DNA of 64,000 bases from positions 124,001 to 188,000 of the forward strand of contig NZ_PXNP01000104.1 in assembly GCF_003007675.1 (NCBI RefSeq). Direction: 5' to 3'. The number at the start of each line of letters is the position of its first letter. Position 1 is the stretch's first letter. The stretch is from Marinobacter fuscus (GTDB lineage Bacteria > Pseudomonadota > Gammaproteobacteria > Pseudomonadales > Oleiphilaceae). This document shows positions 26,492-35,505 of the stretch, one piece after another. The notes beneath the pieces are model-generated. The model searched no databases. It saw nothing but the letters and a program-made list of their open reading frames with translations, and was not told the DNA's origin. A program made the translations under genes and the position numbers.

Positions 26492-28168
26492 TCAGGCTCG
26501 TCGAGCCGCTTGCTGATTCTGTTTGAGCACGGCGTCTGCCATCTGCTGCAGAATCGACATTTCGTCTGCAATGTCTTCTTCTTTTGACAGCTCGCGCTGT
26601 TCCCGCAAGATATCTTCCAGAATTTCCGGCGTGGTCAGAGGGTTGGCCAGTACCACCCGGAAGACGATGCAGGGGAAGTGGTAGTAGCGGGCCGGTTCCA
26701 GTCGGGTTCTGGAGACAAAGGCTTTGCCCCGTTCCCGCTGGGTTTTCTGGATGAACTTGGTGATGCGGTTCAGGCAGGCGTTCATTTTCTCGGCCTGCAG
26801 TTCATCGGCGACCGCCAGTGCATCGCGAACCTGTGCCGGGCAGTAGCGGTAGGTCAGGATATTCAGTTCCGGGCGGGTGACCAGTTCGAAGTCGGCTTGT
26901 TCGTTGATCAGCCGGGCGAAGATCCGGGCTTTTTCGATGCCTTGGTCGATCAGCAGTTCGTAGCCTTCCCGGGCCAGGATTTTCAGGCCGGAATGGATCA
27001 GCATGGACATGCCCGGCCGGGAGCCTTCCAGCGTGGTGCTGCCCAGGTCCCGGGAGCCTTTGCGGATGATGTACTGGGCGTGATGCTCAACGGCGCTGGC
27101 CAGCCCGGGTTCTTTGAACACCACCAGCCCGGCGCCCATGGGCACGTAGAGCTGTTTGTGGGCATCGAAGGTGACCGAGTCGGCTTCTTCGATGCCTCGC
27201 AGCAGGTGTTTGTAGGTGCGGGAGAACAGGGTTGGCCCGCCCCAGGCGGCGTCGACGTGGAAGTGGGCGCCAAACTCGCGGGCGATGTCGGCCATGGCGT
27301 CCAGCGGGTCAACGTTGCCGGTTTCGGTGGTGCCCGCAACCCCGCAGATGGCCATGATCTTGATTTTCTGCTTCTGCAGTTCCAGGCATTTGTCGCGCAG
27401 GGCGTCGGTGTTGATGCGGTTGTATTCGTCAGTGTCTACCGCCACCAGGGCGTCGCGGCCCAGGCCAAGTACGTCGGCGGCCTTGCGCAGGGAGTAGTGG
27501 CCGCGTTTGGAGACGACGATGGCGGCGCCTTCCTGACCATAATATTTCAGAGCCCGGAACAGGCCTTCTTCATGCAGGCCCCGGAAACTGCCCTCTGGCG
27601 GGAAGGCCCGGTTGCGGGCAACCCAGAGTGCGGTCAGGTTGGCGACGGTGCCGCCGGAGCACATGGCGCCCAGGGCGTGCCGGGGGTCGTGCATCCATTT
27701 CCGGTAGAAGGCACTGTCCTGCTGGTATACCAGGCGGTGAATCTGGCCCAGTACCTGGCGCTCCATGGGCGTGAAGGCCTTGGAGGTTTCGGTTTTTACC
27801 AGGTTCTGGTTCAGTGCGATCATGATTTTCGACAGCGGCAACATGAAGTACGGCAGGGCCGAGGTCATGTGGCCGATGAACGAGGGCGCAGCCGTGTGTA
27901 CCGAGTTGGCCACCAGTTTATCGAGCAGGAACTGGGTCTGCTCTGAGACGAAGATGGGTTTTTCCGGTATCGCAGACTCGGCGAAGTCTTTCTCCACTTC
28001 GGCCAGATCGCGCTCGATGGCAACGATGTGGTTCTGGAGGAAGCCTGCGAGGTTGCTGGAGATGTCTTTGTCGATGCGGCTCAACGTGGATTCCGGCGCC
28101 TCGGGCACCGTGAATACGCGATACATGGCTTCCAGCGAGGCCTTGGCAGTTTTTTTCTTTCCGGTCAT
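26492..28168 (-). CDS. panP: PLP-dependent aspartate 1-decarboxylase, PanP type (putative)
   Basis: The protein has 558 residues of the group II (glutamate/aromatic amino-acid) decarboxylase fold. Visible landmarks are CSGGTVANLTALWVARN, the PLP-aspartate region HFHVDAAWGG (303-311) and the Schiff-base lysine Lys338 in TFDAHKQLY. The long N-terminal extension and overall size fit the PanP subfamily, which makes beta-alanine from aspartate for pantothenate/CoA synthesis in bacteria lacking PanD. That specificity is inferred from resemblance, not shown. The ATG at 28168 is used; a GTG at 28180 is an alternative, and neither has a strong ribosome-binding site. coaD and coaBC elsewhere in the window act later in CoA synthesis. 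Confidence 0.78.
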   Translation of the reverse strand: MTGKKKTAKASLEAMYRVFTVPEAPESTLSRIDKDISSNLAGFLQNHIVAIERDLAEVEKDFAESAIPEKPIFVSEQTQFLLDKLVANSVHTAAPSFIGHMTSALPYFMLPLSKIMIALNQNLVKTETSKAFTPMERQVLGQIHRLVYQQDSAFYRKWMHDPRHALGAMCSGGTVANLTALWVARNRAFPPEGSFRGLHEEGLFRALKYYGQEGAAIVVSKRGHYSLRKAADVLGLGRDALVAVDTDEYNRINTDALRDKCLELQKQKIKIMAICGVAGTTETGNVDPLDAMADIAREFGAHFHVDAAWGGPTLFSRTYKHLLRGIEEADSVTFDAHKQLYVPMGAGLVVFKEPGLASAVEHHAQYIIRKGSRDLGSTTLEGSRPGMSMLIHSGLKILAREGYELLIDQGIEKARIFARLINEQADFELVTRPELNILTYRYCPAQVRDALAVADELQAEKMNACLNRITKFIQKTQRERGKAFVSRTRLEPARYYHFPCIVFRVVLANPLTTPEILEDILREQRELSKEEDIADEMSILQQMADAVLKQNQQAARRA

Positions 28169-28556
28169 AACACCACGCACGTTCAGCGGTATCCGAGGGG
28201 TCGGGTCCGGAAACCCTTCGGACGAAGCCGGGCCTGGCCCGGTTGCATTTGTGTCGGCCTGCCGTCTGGGCGGGCCTTATATTCCCTGAGGGTGCGTAGT
28301 ATAAGTCGGGTCAGGGGCAGGATGCCATGCCTTCTGGGTATGGCGGCTTGGCGGGTGCTGAATATTGACTACCGCTGTCTTGAATCCACAGACGAGGGCT
28401 ATCCGTTCGCCCGCTGGTATGTCCATCGGAGCCCTCGATTGGTGATAGGCTCACTCTGAAGTTTTTGCTGATGCGCGCCAGCTTATAAGAACGATATTCG
28501 ATACGGAGTTCAGTTGGAATTTTCGACATTCTTGGTTTGTAGCCATTGCTGCAGGC
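28169..28556. other. Intergenic region with no complete gene; edge of the accessory island
   Basis: This 388-base stretch holds the upstream region of the decarboxylase gene on the minus strand. From about 28300 it becomes more AT-rich. From 28449 a plus-strand frame without any start codon is continuous with the small ORF at 28557. Reading frames on both strands here are short and lack ribosome-binding sites. I read it as decayed sequence at the border of the island. Confidence 0.5.
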
Positions 28557-28754
28557 ATGCTCCTTAGCTTGGTGGATGACAAGTTGGGGTTAACAGAGAA
28601 GCTTGTCGATGCGCTGGTTCAACATAAAGAGTCATGGGCTACGGCTATGAAAGAAAATAAAAAAAGTGTTGAGCTGGTCAGGAGAGAAGCCAATTACTAT
28701 TTCGGTAGCACGCGAGGTAACCTCGATTTTATTCGTCGTTTTGGTGGTTTGTGA
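28449..28754 (+). pseudogene. C-terminal remnant of an unrecognised protein
   Basis: A continuous frame runs from 28449 to the TGA at 28752-28754, but the only ATG is at 28557, inside a hydrophobic stretch (WFVAIAAGMLLSL), and it lacks a ribosome-binding site. The residues after it (ESWATAMKENKKSVELVRREANYYFG) look like a genuine soluble C-terminus. I therefore call it the tail of a larger gene whose beginning has been lost, although a 65-residue protein from 28557 cannot be excluded. The stop overlaps the next start as TGATG, a coupling typical of genes that work as a pair. The function is unknown. Confidence 0.45.
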
Positions 28755-28882
28755 TGGGTGCGAGTAATGATTCATTGCCACCCATCAATCGCCCCATTGC
28801 ATTTTGGGGAGGGGTGCTTGTATTAGGTATGGGTGTTGGCCTGACAGCTTCCCCCTCTGGCAGGATAGTTGGCACTACTTAA
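28754..28882 (+). pseudogene. Truncated paralogue of the membrane protein gene at 30359
   Basis: The first 32 codons encode a sequence closely matching the start of the gene at 30359: MGASNDSLPPINRPIAFW against MATTNDSSRPPINRPVALW, both continuing to MGVGLTA. DNA identity stops right after CTGACAGC (28841-28848). A further ten unrelated codons lead to a stop at 28882. The break coincides with the left edge of the insertion-sequence remnant. The intact partner has 189 residues, so this copy is certainly non-functional. It follows the upstream remnant with a one-base overlap. Confidence 0.75.
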
Positions 28883-29140
28883 TTTTTAACCAGTTGGGCG
28901 GTTCAGGTGTTGATAGTGCCTCGTTATTCCGAAGAACGTAAAGCCGCAGTACTGGCAAAGTTATCGCCGCCACAGAGCATGACGATATCCGCCCTTTCGC
29001 GGGAAGAAGGCATTTCGGAGCAAACCCTTTACAATTGGCGGACACAAGCCAGAAAAGAAGGACGCCCGGTGCCCGGTTCAAAAGCCAAGTCAGACCAGTG
29101 GTCAGCAGAAGCAAAGCTGGCAACCGTCATTGAGACCGCC
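28849..29140 (+). mobile_element. Remnant of an IS3-type insertion sequence (OrfA N-terminal part)
   Basis: A frame starting with GTG at about 28916 encodes PRYSEERKAAVLAKL, ISALSREEGISEQTLYNWR and DQWSAEAKLATVIETA. This is a helix-turn-helix transposase_8-type OrfA of the IS3 family as I recognise it. It is cut off after about 75 residues and runs into unrelated sequence near 29140. The catalytic OrfB (DDE) is absent, so the element cannot move. The left edge coincides with the truncation of the membrane protein gene; I could not define terminal repeats or a target duplication. Confidence 0.7.
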
Positions 29141-29816
29141 GCGCGACGTGCCAGCTACCGAGTATGTGAGTGAGGTCAAAGCGAACCAGCGTGAGAGTGA
29201 AATGGTGCTGGAGGCCGCTGGGGCTGCATTGTCATGCGGAGCGATGGTTCTGGGGTGGGTCGTTGTCCTGACATCTGGAGCCGCTATTTCCTTCAGCGGC
29301 GGAGCCAGCTCCGTTCTGACGGTAATAGCTTATGGGGCGGCGTCAGCTAGCACCGCTCAATGTATTAATGGGGTGGCTCGAACAGCCATTGAGGCGAATA
29401 ACCCCGAATGGAACGACATGCTAGATAGCCAAGAGTGGTACCAGAATGCCACATTGGCTATTGATGTGGTGTCCATTGGTGGAGCAAGCGCCGCAGGACT
29501 GATGACGATTCGAGGCATTAAATTGCTGAATGCTCAGGGAATTACGGTCAAAGAGGCACTAAAAGGTCTGAATCGCCAGCAAAGGAAGCGACTGTCCAAA
29601 GAGATTGCACGGTCTAATGCACCTGGCATTTCCAATACTATGATCAAGTTTTTCGAACGGGCTGGCCAGATTGAGAAACGCTGGTCCAATCAGGCCATAC
29701 GAACCACAACATTGCGTCAACTTAAAGACGCGATCGGAGCCAGCCTTACGTTTGCTGGCAGCGCACTGGGTGGATCGATCCGATCGATTGCCGTAGCGGT
29801 CGTAGCGGAGGAATGA
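29141..29816 (+). pseudogene. Decapitated C-terminal part of a large hydrophobic (toxin/effector-like) protein
   Basis: The frame enters from the IS remnant and continues to 29816. About 220 residues remain. They include two glycine/alanine-rich hydrophobic hairpins (roughly SCGAMVLGWVVVLTSGAA and VLTVIAYGAASAS), then the motif DSQEWYQN, another hydrophobic segment, and a basic helical tail. The first in-frame ATG is 29202 (after GAGAGTGAA), so a product of about 204 residues might still be made. The pattern resembles the C-terminal regions of polymorphic or type VI-associated effectors that I have seen, but I cannot name the family. The next gene starts four bases after the stop, as in effector-immunity pairs. 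Confidence 0.5.
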
Positions 29817-29819
29817 CCT

Positions 29820-30305
29820 GTGTCGACAAGGGATTCTGATGGACTTGATGACGGGGCAGTCGAAATCCAGATATTCCCCCGAGGAATGTGGCATGTCGTT
29901 GGCGCAGTAGTGTGTATGGCCACCTCGCTAGCCATTGTGTTGGTGCTGATAGCCCTGTTGACCTCTCCGTGGTTCAGCACCCAGACGGTGCTTGTTATTG
30001 GGCTTTGTCTCTTTGTGCTGGCCGTTTTTTTACTGGTGACACCCACCTTCCTGCTCACCAGAGGCAGCGCCAAATGGCACAGCTTCCTGAAGCGGTTCAA
30101 CCTTTTCGTCGTAGGAATACTTATCGTTGCTGGCGCCATATCTCTGATTGTAGGCGACTCTAGCATGGCCACGACGTGTGCCTCCGGTCTTTTCTTCTCT
30201 TTAATCGCCTACTGGTTGTATAGAGCCAGTGCCCACGCTGAATGCGTGGAGTACTACCGAAAAATATGTGAATACCGTCGTCACCATATGGCTCAGGATA
30301 GGTGA
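29820..30305 (+). CDS. Four-helix membrane protein, candidate immunity partner
   Basis: The protein has 161 residues and starts with GTG at 29820, preceded by a strong GCGGAGGAA ribosome-binding site that overlaps the end of the upstream gene. Four hydrophobic segments are visible (about 23-47, 54-77, 93-113, 117-138), with a short N-terminal cytoplasmic segment and a C-terminal charged tail ending HHMAQDR. I do not recognise the family. Its tight position right behind the toxin-like C-terminus suggests an immunity or membrane partner function; this is inference only. The next membrane protein gene starts 53 bases downstream. Confidence 0.6.
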   Translation: MSTRDSDGLDDGAVEIQIFPRGMWHVVGAVVCMATSLAIVLVLIALLTSPWFSTQTVLVIGLCLFVLAVFLLVTPTFLLTRGSAKWHSFLKRFNLFVVGILIVAGAISLIVGDSSMATTCASGLFFSLIAYWLYRASAHAECVEYYRKICEYRRHHMAQDR

Positions 30306-30358
30306 TGCGGGGCTACGTTTTATCGGACAACAGAAATTGATCAATTATCAGGCTGGTG

Positions 30359-30925
30359 ATGGCTACGACTAATGACTCATCAAGACCTCCCATAAATCGC
30401 CCCGTGGCATTATGGACCGGAATGGTTCTGTCAGCTATGGGTGTTGGGCTGACAGCCTTATCTATTTGGATTCTTTGGTTAAATCATAGGGACTATACTC
30501 AAGCTATACAAACGGGCGCGCCTATTTTTTTGGAAGATACGGGAATTACAGTCCTATATCTTGCACCGATCACCTATTTAGGCCTCGCACTATTGGGTAT
30601 GTGTGGGATTATTGTTGCGATCCGAGGTAAGGGGTTCACAAAATCCATCGGTGGAAAGTTAAACAAAGCAGTAGCGTTATTAGTCATTACCGGCCTTTTC
30701 GGGATGTTCTTTGGCTCTCATATCGCCAATAAACTGTGGGCTGAACATTTCGAGAATCAGGGCTATGTAGAATGCTCACAGCCATTCAGAATGACCAGCA
30801 AATGGTTCAAAGCAGTATGGGTTGATTCGATACCCTTATGCAATGACAGACGAGTTCTGAAGATGTTTGGTGCTGGCAAGCGTGTTTCGGACATCAATAG
30901 AATTATTGAGGAAAGCCGTCACTAA
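30359..30925 (+). CDS. Membrane protein with intact sequence; paralogue of the truncated copy at 28754
   Basis: The protein has 189 residues (190 if the adjacent GTG at 30356 is used). Three or four hydrophobic segments (about 16-37, 61-82, 100-120) are followed by a C-terminal domain with two cysteines (GYVECSQPF, SIPLCNDRR) that could lie in the periplasm and form a disulphide. It may belong to the small DUF1240-like membrane families of enterobacteria, but I am not sure. The DNA is more AT-rich than the surrounding chromosome. The presence of a second, truncated copy 1.6 kb upstream indicates a family of tandem membrane proteins, as is common for immunity genes. Confidence 0.6.
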   Translation: MATTNDSSRPPINRPVALWTGMVLSAMGVGLTALSIWILWLNHRDYTQAIQTGAPIFLEDTGITVLYLAPITYLGLALLGMCGIIVAIRGKGFTKSIGGKLNKAVALLVITGLFGMFFGSHIANKLWAEHFENQGYVECSQPFRMTSKWFKAVWVDSIPLCNDRRVLKMFGAGKRVSDINRIIEESRH

Positions 30926-31077
30926 GAATCTACAGGCCGAGAGGTTTTTGGTCATATGTTTGGGAAGGGTTGACACTCCCTCGGTTGTCGGTTTCGGCTG
31001 CTGAGAGCTATTTCTCTTTTATTACGAGTGGCGACTATTTCGGCCTTGCCTTCGAGCTCTGGGTCCAAGTAGTGAAA

Positions 31078-31425
31078 TCAAATTATTTCCCGATGTATAT
31101 CGAGTATCGCAGCATCGATTTTTTCTTCGATGGCCTTTTCTACCTGATCCAGACGTTGAGTGATTTTTTGCGAAGAGGTACCGAGGGCAGCGATGGTCCA
31201 GGTGGCGCAGTCGAGGGCGTCGTGGTCGGCGGTTTCGCTGACCGCCAGATCGGGTTCGCGGCCCCAGATGGCTTTCATGGCGGTGAAGGCTTTGCGTTTG
31301 GCTTTGAGGTCTTCACAGCCGTAGAGTTGGAAATGCAGGGTGAGCAGGCCCACGTGGGGGGTGATGTTGTGTTGCTGTTGCGGGGCTTTGCCTTCTTTCA
31401 GCAGCTTTCTCAGGGTTTCTGACAT
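31078..31425 (-). CDS. DUF503 (YlxP-like) family protein
   Basis: The protein has 115 residues. After an extra N-terminal segment of about 24 residues the DUF503 pattern is clear: VGLLTLHFQLYGCEDLKAKRKAF, then a strand pair, SETADHDALDCATWTIAALG, and a C-terminal helix DQVEKAIEEKIDAAILD. YlxP-type proteins are small ferredoxin-like folds associated with ribosome biogenesis in other bacteria; the role here is unproven. It lies 42 bases downstream of the AidB-like dehydrogenase on the same strand and may be in the same transcript. It borders the AT-rich accessory island. Confidence 0.7.
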   Translation of the reverse strand: MSETLRKLLKEGKAPQQQHNITPHVGLLTLHFQLYGCEDLKAKRKAFTAMKAIWGREPDLAVSETADHDALDCATWTIAALGTSSQKITQRLDQVEKAIEEKIDAAILDIHREII

Positions 31426-31467
31426 TGCGGGTTCCAGTTGGGGTGCAGGAGCAAGCGGGGATGGGCT

Positions 31468-33162
31468 TTAGCCTACTACAGGCGTACCCCGTTTGATAAT
31501 CTCTGCCGGATTGGTGCCGGAGGGCAGGTTGCCGTAGTTCAGGCCGCCGTGGCTTTGCAGACGGGCGGCGCAGTAGGCGTCGGCCAGGTGTTTGTCGCTG
31601 TGGCGCAGCAGCAGGGAGGCCTGCATAACCATGGCCAGGCGATCTACCAGGTTGCGGGCGCGGTACTGGAGGTCGCTGGTGTCGGCGAAGTCGTGTTGGA
31701 GTTGGGCCAGGAACTGGTCGAAGCGCCGGTCGCTGCCCTTGGCTTCGGCGGCTTCTTTTAAGAAGGCGTCGAGGGTTTCGGGTTCTTTTTGCAGGGCGCG
31801 CAAGGTGTCGAGGCACTGGACGTTGCCGCTGCCTTCCCAGATAGCGTTGATCGGGGATTCCCGGAACAGCCGGGGCATGATGCAGTCTTCCATCACGCCG
31901 CTGCCGCCGATGCATTCCATGGCTTCGTAGGCGTGGTTGGGGGTGCGTTTGCAGATCCAGTATTTGCCAACGGGGGTAGCCAGGCGGGCCAGCAGGCGTT
32001 CGTGTTCGTTGGCCTGGTTGTCCATGGCCCGGGCCACCCGCAGGGTGTAGGCGAGGGCGGCTTCGCTTTCAAGGGCCAGGTCGGCGAGGACGTTCTGCAT
32101 CAGCGGCTGGTCGCTCAGGCGGGCGCCAAAGGCGCTTCGGTGGCGGCAGTGGTGGCTGGCCTGGGCGAAGGCCTGGCGCATGCCAGCGGCGCTGCCGATC
32201 ATGCAGTCGAAGCGGGTCATGGCGACCATGTCGATAATGGTGCGCACCCCACGTCCTTCGTCACCCACCATCCAGGCCAGGGCGCCGCGCAGTTCGACTT
32301 CGCTGGAGGCGTTGGCGACGTTGCCCATCTTGTTTTTCAGTTGCTGTACCTGCCAGGGATTTTTACTCCCGTCCGGGCGCCAGCGGGGCATCAGGAAGCA
32401 GGACAGGCCGTTACGGGTTTGGGCCAGTACCAGAAAGGCGTCGCACATGGGGGCGGACACGAACCACTTGTGGCCCACCAGTTCGTAGGGCTGTCCGGGG
32501 CCTTCAGTGCCCATCGGGTGGGCAAGGGTGGTGTTGGTGCGGACGTCGCTGCCGCCCTGTTTTTCGGTCATGGCCATGCCGATGGTGACGGCGGTTTTGT
32601 CGGTATCCGGGCAGTTTCGGCGGTCGTAGCGGTTGGCGAGGATTTTCGGTATCCAGGTGTTGGCCAGTTCTGGTTGATTGTGAAGGCTGGGAATGGCGGC
32701 GAAGGTCATGGTCACCGGGCAGCAATGGGCCGCCTCGACCTGGGAGTGCAGGTAGTATTTGGCGGCCCGGGCTACGTGGGCACCGGTTCCGGGGTTGCGC
32801 CAGGGCGCACTGTGCAGGCCGTTTTCAAAGGCAACGGTCATCAGCTCGTGATAGGCCGGGTGAAAGCTGACTTCATCGATCCGGTGGCCGTAGCGGTCGT
32901 GGGTGCGAAACTCGGGCTTGTGGCGGTTGGCAAGGTTGCCCAGTTCAATGGTGTCGGCTTTGCCCGCCCAGTCGCCAAAGCGGCTCAGGTCGTTGTCGGC
33001 ATGGTTGGCACCTTCCCGTTGAACGGCTTCCCGCAGCGCGATGTCCTGCTGGTAGAGGTTGTAGTTTGCCAGCGGCAGCGGCTGGTTGATGACCTCGTGG
33101 GTACTGGCCAGGTGTTGCCCGGCCACCGGGTGGTTTGCGGAATCACGCGGCGTTTGGCTCAT
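31468..33162 (-). CDS. AidB-like acyl-CoA dehydrogenase
   Basis: The protein has 564 residues, the length of the AidB group rather than of ordinary 380-residue acyl-CoA dehydrogenases. Landmarks are PVTMTFAAIPSL, GMAMTEKQGGSDVRTNTT (FAD/substrate region), GHKWFVSAPMCDAFLVLAQT, and the C-terminal YEAMECIGGSGVMEDC with the position of the catalytic glutamate near WEGSGNVQCLD. AidB binds FAD and DNA and is part of the alkylation response in E. coli; isovaleryl-CoA dehydrogenase activity has also been reported for the family. The ATG at 33162 aligns with the family, although the frame extends to 33204 inside tetR. The TetR regulator ends two bases upstream. Confidence 0.85.
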   Translation of the reverse strand: MSQTPRDSANHPVAGQHLASTHEVINQPLPLANYNLYQQDIALREAVQREGANHADNDLSRFGDWAGKADTIELGNLANRHKPEFRTHDRYGHRIDEVSFHPAYHELMTVAFENGLHSAPWRNPGTGAHVARAAKYYLHSQVEAAHCCPVTMTFAAIPSLHNQPELANTWIPKILANRYDRRNCPDTDKTAVTIGMAMTEKQGGSDVRTNTTLAHPMGTEGPGQPYELVGHKWFVSAPMCDAFLVLAQTRNGLSCFLMPRWRPDGSKNPWQVQQLKNKMGNVANASSEVELRGALAWMVGDEGRGVRTIIDMVAMTRFDCMIGSAAGMRQAFAQASHHCRHRSAFGARLSDQPLMQNVLADLALESEAALAYTLRVARAMDNQANEHERLLARLATPVGKYWICKRTPNHAYEAMECIGGSGVMEDCIMPRLFRESPINAIWEGSGNVQCLDTLRALQKEPETLDAFLKEAAEAKGSDRRFDQFLAQLQHDFADTSDLQYRARNLVDRLAMVMQASLLLRHSDKHLADAYCAARLQSHGGLNYGNLPSGTNPAEIIKRGTPVVG

Positions 33163-33164
33163 GC

Positions 33165-33794
33165 TTAGCTCCTGGTGCCGGTTAACCCCTGTATGCAGAA
33201 GCAAACGATGGCGTCGACCAGCGTATTGTTGCGATTGTCGGTATCCTGGAGGCTGCGTGTCTGGGTGGGTGACAGCGGCCCTATCAGGGATTCGGAGATG
33301 GCGCCTACCAGGCAGGTGCTGGCGAGTCGGGCGTTCTGTTCCGGAATGCAGCCTTCTTTGATGCCTTCGTTAATGGCCCGTTCGAACAGGTCGGCGTACG
33401 CCTTCCGGTACGCCAGGCGTTCTTCCTCAACGGTCGGGTCGACGGGCTCGGCGATCAGGGCCCAGGCTTTCATCGGCCCTTTCAAAGCGCGCCCGGCAAA
33501 TTGTCGGAGGGCGCTCTCCAGCCGTTCAACGGCGTTGCCGGATATGCCCAGTGCTTCGGCCACCTTGTCGACTTCCCGCTGCGTCGCCAGCCGGAAAATT
33601 TCGGCGAACAAATGTTCCCGGGATTCAAAGTGCCGGTAAATCGTGCCGGTAGCCACGCCAGCCAGGCCTGCGATGCGGGTGATTCTGGCACTGCGAAAAC
33701 CGCCTTCTGCGACACACTCCCAGGTACAGTCGATAATCCGCTGGCGCGCCTCGGCTTTACGTTGGCGCATCTTTTCTGTTTCGCGATAGGCCAT
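33165..33794 (-). CDS. TetR-family transcriptional regulator
   Basis: The protein has 209 residues with an N-terminal TetR helix-turn-helix (about 15-62: IIDCTWECVAEGGFRSARITRIAGLAGVATGTIYRHFESREHL condenses to the standard T-I-Y-R-H-F recognition helix) and an all-helical ligand domain. It is the first gene of a two-gene unit with the AidB-like dehydrogenase, separated by two bases, so it most likely controls that unit. A palindromic site sits 20 bases upstream of its start. The ligand is unknown, possibly an acyl-CoA. Confidence 0.88.
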   Translation of the reverse strand: MAYRETEKMRQRKAEARQRIIDCTWECVAEGGFRSARITRIAGLAGVATGTIYRHFESREHLFAEIFRLATQREVDKVAEALGISGNAVERLESALRQFAGRALKGPMKAWALIAEPVDPTVEEERLAYRKAYADLFERAINEGIKEGCIPEQNARLASTCLVGAISESLIGPLSPTQTRSLQDTDNRNNTLVDAIVCFCIQGLTGTRS

Positions 33795-33813
33795 AGTGGC
33801 TCCTCAAAATAAG

Positions 33814-33827
33814 TGAATCATTATTCA
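33814..33827. promoter_or_regulatory. Candidate TetR operator
   Basis: The perfect inverted repeat TGAAT-N4-ATTCA lies just upstream of the TetR gene start at 33794, in an AT-rich region where a promoter would be expected. Autoregulation through this site is likely but not shown. The remainder of the 271-base gap to 34066 is AT-rich, with runs of A and no gene. Confidence 0.5.
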
Positions 33828-34065
33828 TTTTTTGTGTCAATTTGTTGTGCCTTTGAAGACTCATTATGGGCTCTTTAAAATCAACCACTTGCTTATGTTT
33901 ACAAAAAATTACAAAAAAATTGTTGTCAGGAAATAGCGCGGTTATGAAAAGCAGATTATAAAGACGCCAAGGCAGGCGACCATGAGGGCCGCTTGTCGAG
34001 ATTGGGTGCGGGTTTCAGGCTGATTTTCGCTCCCGTGGTTCTGTTTTCGTTGATGGAGAAAAGCG

Positions 34066-34287
34066 ATGGGTGAATTCGACGAAAGCAATCTGGAGCAGTC
34101 CGGTAACTGGACGGGCGACAGCGGCGATAACCATTCTGTTGCAGGGCGTGCTCGTGTGAGGGCCCAGTTGCAGTCAGATATCGAGGCTTTTTTGCAGGGG
34201 GGCGGCACGATCCAGGAGGTTGGTACTGCCTTTCAGGCCGATCCGTTGCGCAAGGTGGGCACGGGCTTCAACGGCCGAACTGCCTGA
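34066..34287 (+). CDS. Small acidic protein resembling the C-terminal part of SutA
   Basis: The protein has 73 residues. The N-terminus (GEFDESNLEQSGNWTGDSGD) is acidic and probably disordered. The C-terminal half contains DIEAFLQGGGTIQEV and FQADPLRKVG, which resembles the FLxxGGxVQE..ADPPKKP signature of SutA, an RNA-polymerase-binding protein of slow-growing Pseudomonas. The match is short, so the assignment is tentative. The ATG at 34066 follows GGAGAAAAGCG. It stands alone between tetR and hemB with an AT-rich upstream region. Confidence 0.55.
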   Translation: MGEFDESNLEQSGNWTGDSGDNHSVAGRARVRAQLQSDIEAFLQGGGTIQEVGTAFQADPLRKVGTGFNGRTA

Positions 34288-34381
34288 AACAGTAGGTCGG
34301 GCTCAGGCCCGGCCTCTGCTTTGTATACTGGCCCGGGCGTTCGGTACCGGGCCTGCACTGAACGGTCTCCGACGTGTATGA

Positions 34382-35455
<1,074 letters not shown>

Positions 35456-35505
35456 TCCGGGGGCGCTTTGCCGCCCCAACCCATGAACCAAGGATGCATC
35501 CAGCG

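Noticed and set aside
26678..27946. Long plus-strand frame of 422 residues
   Set aside because: It is antisense to the PLP-dependent decarboxylase, whose motifs are complete.
28311..28529. 72-residue minus-strand frame in the island border
   Set aside because: It has no ribosome-binding site or known similarity and overlaps the start-less plus-strand frame; both are probably decayed.
31789..33168. Long plus-strand frame of 459 residues rich in Gly, Val and His
   Set aside because: It is a shadow of the AidB-like gene on the minus strand, caused by high GC in third positions.
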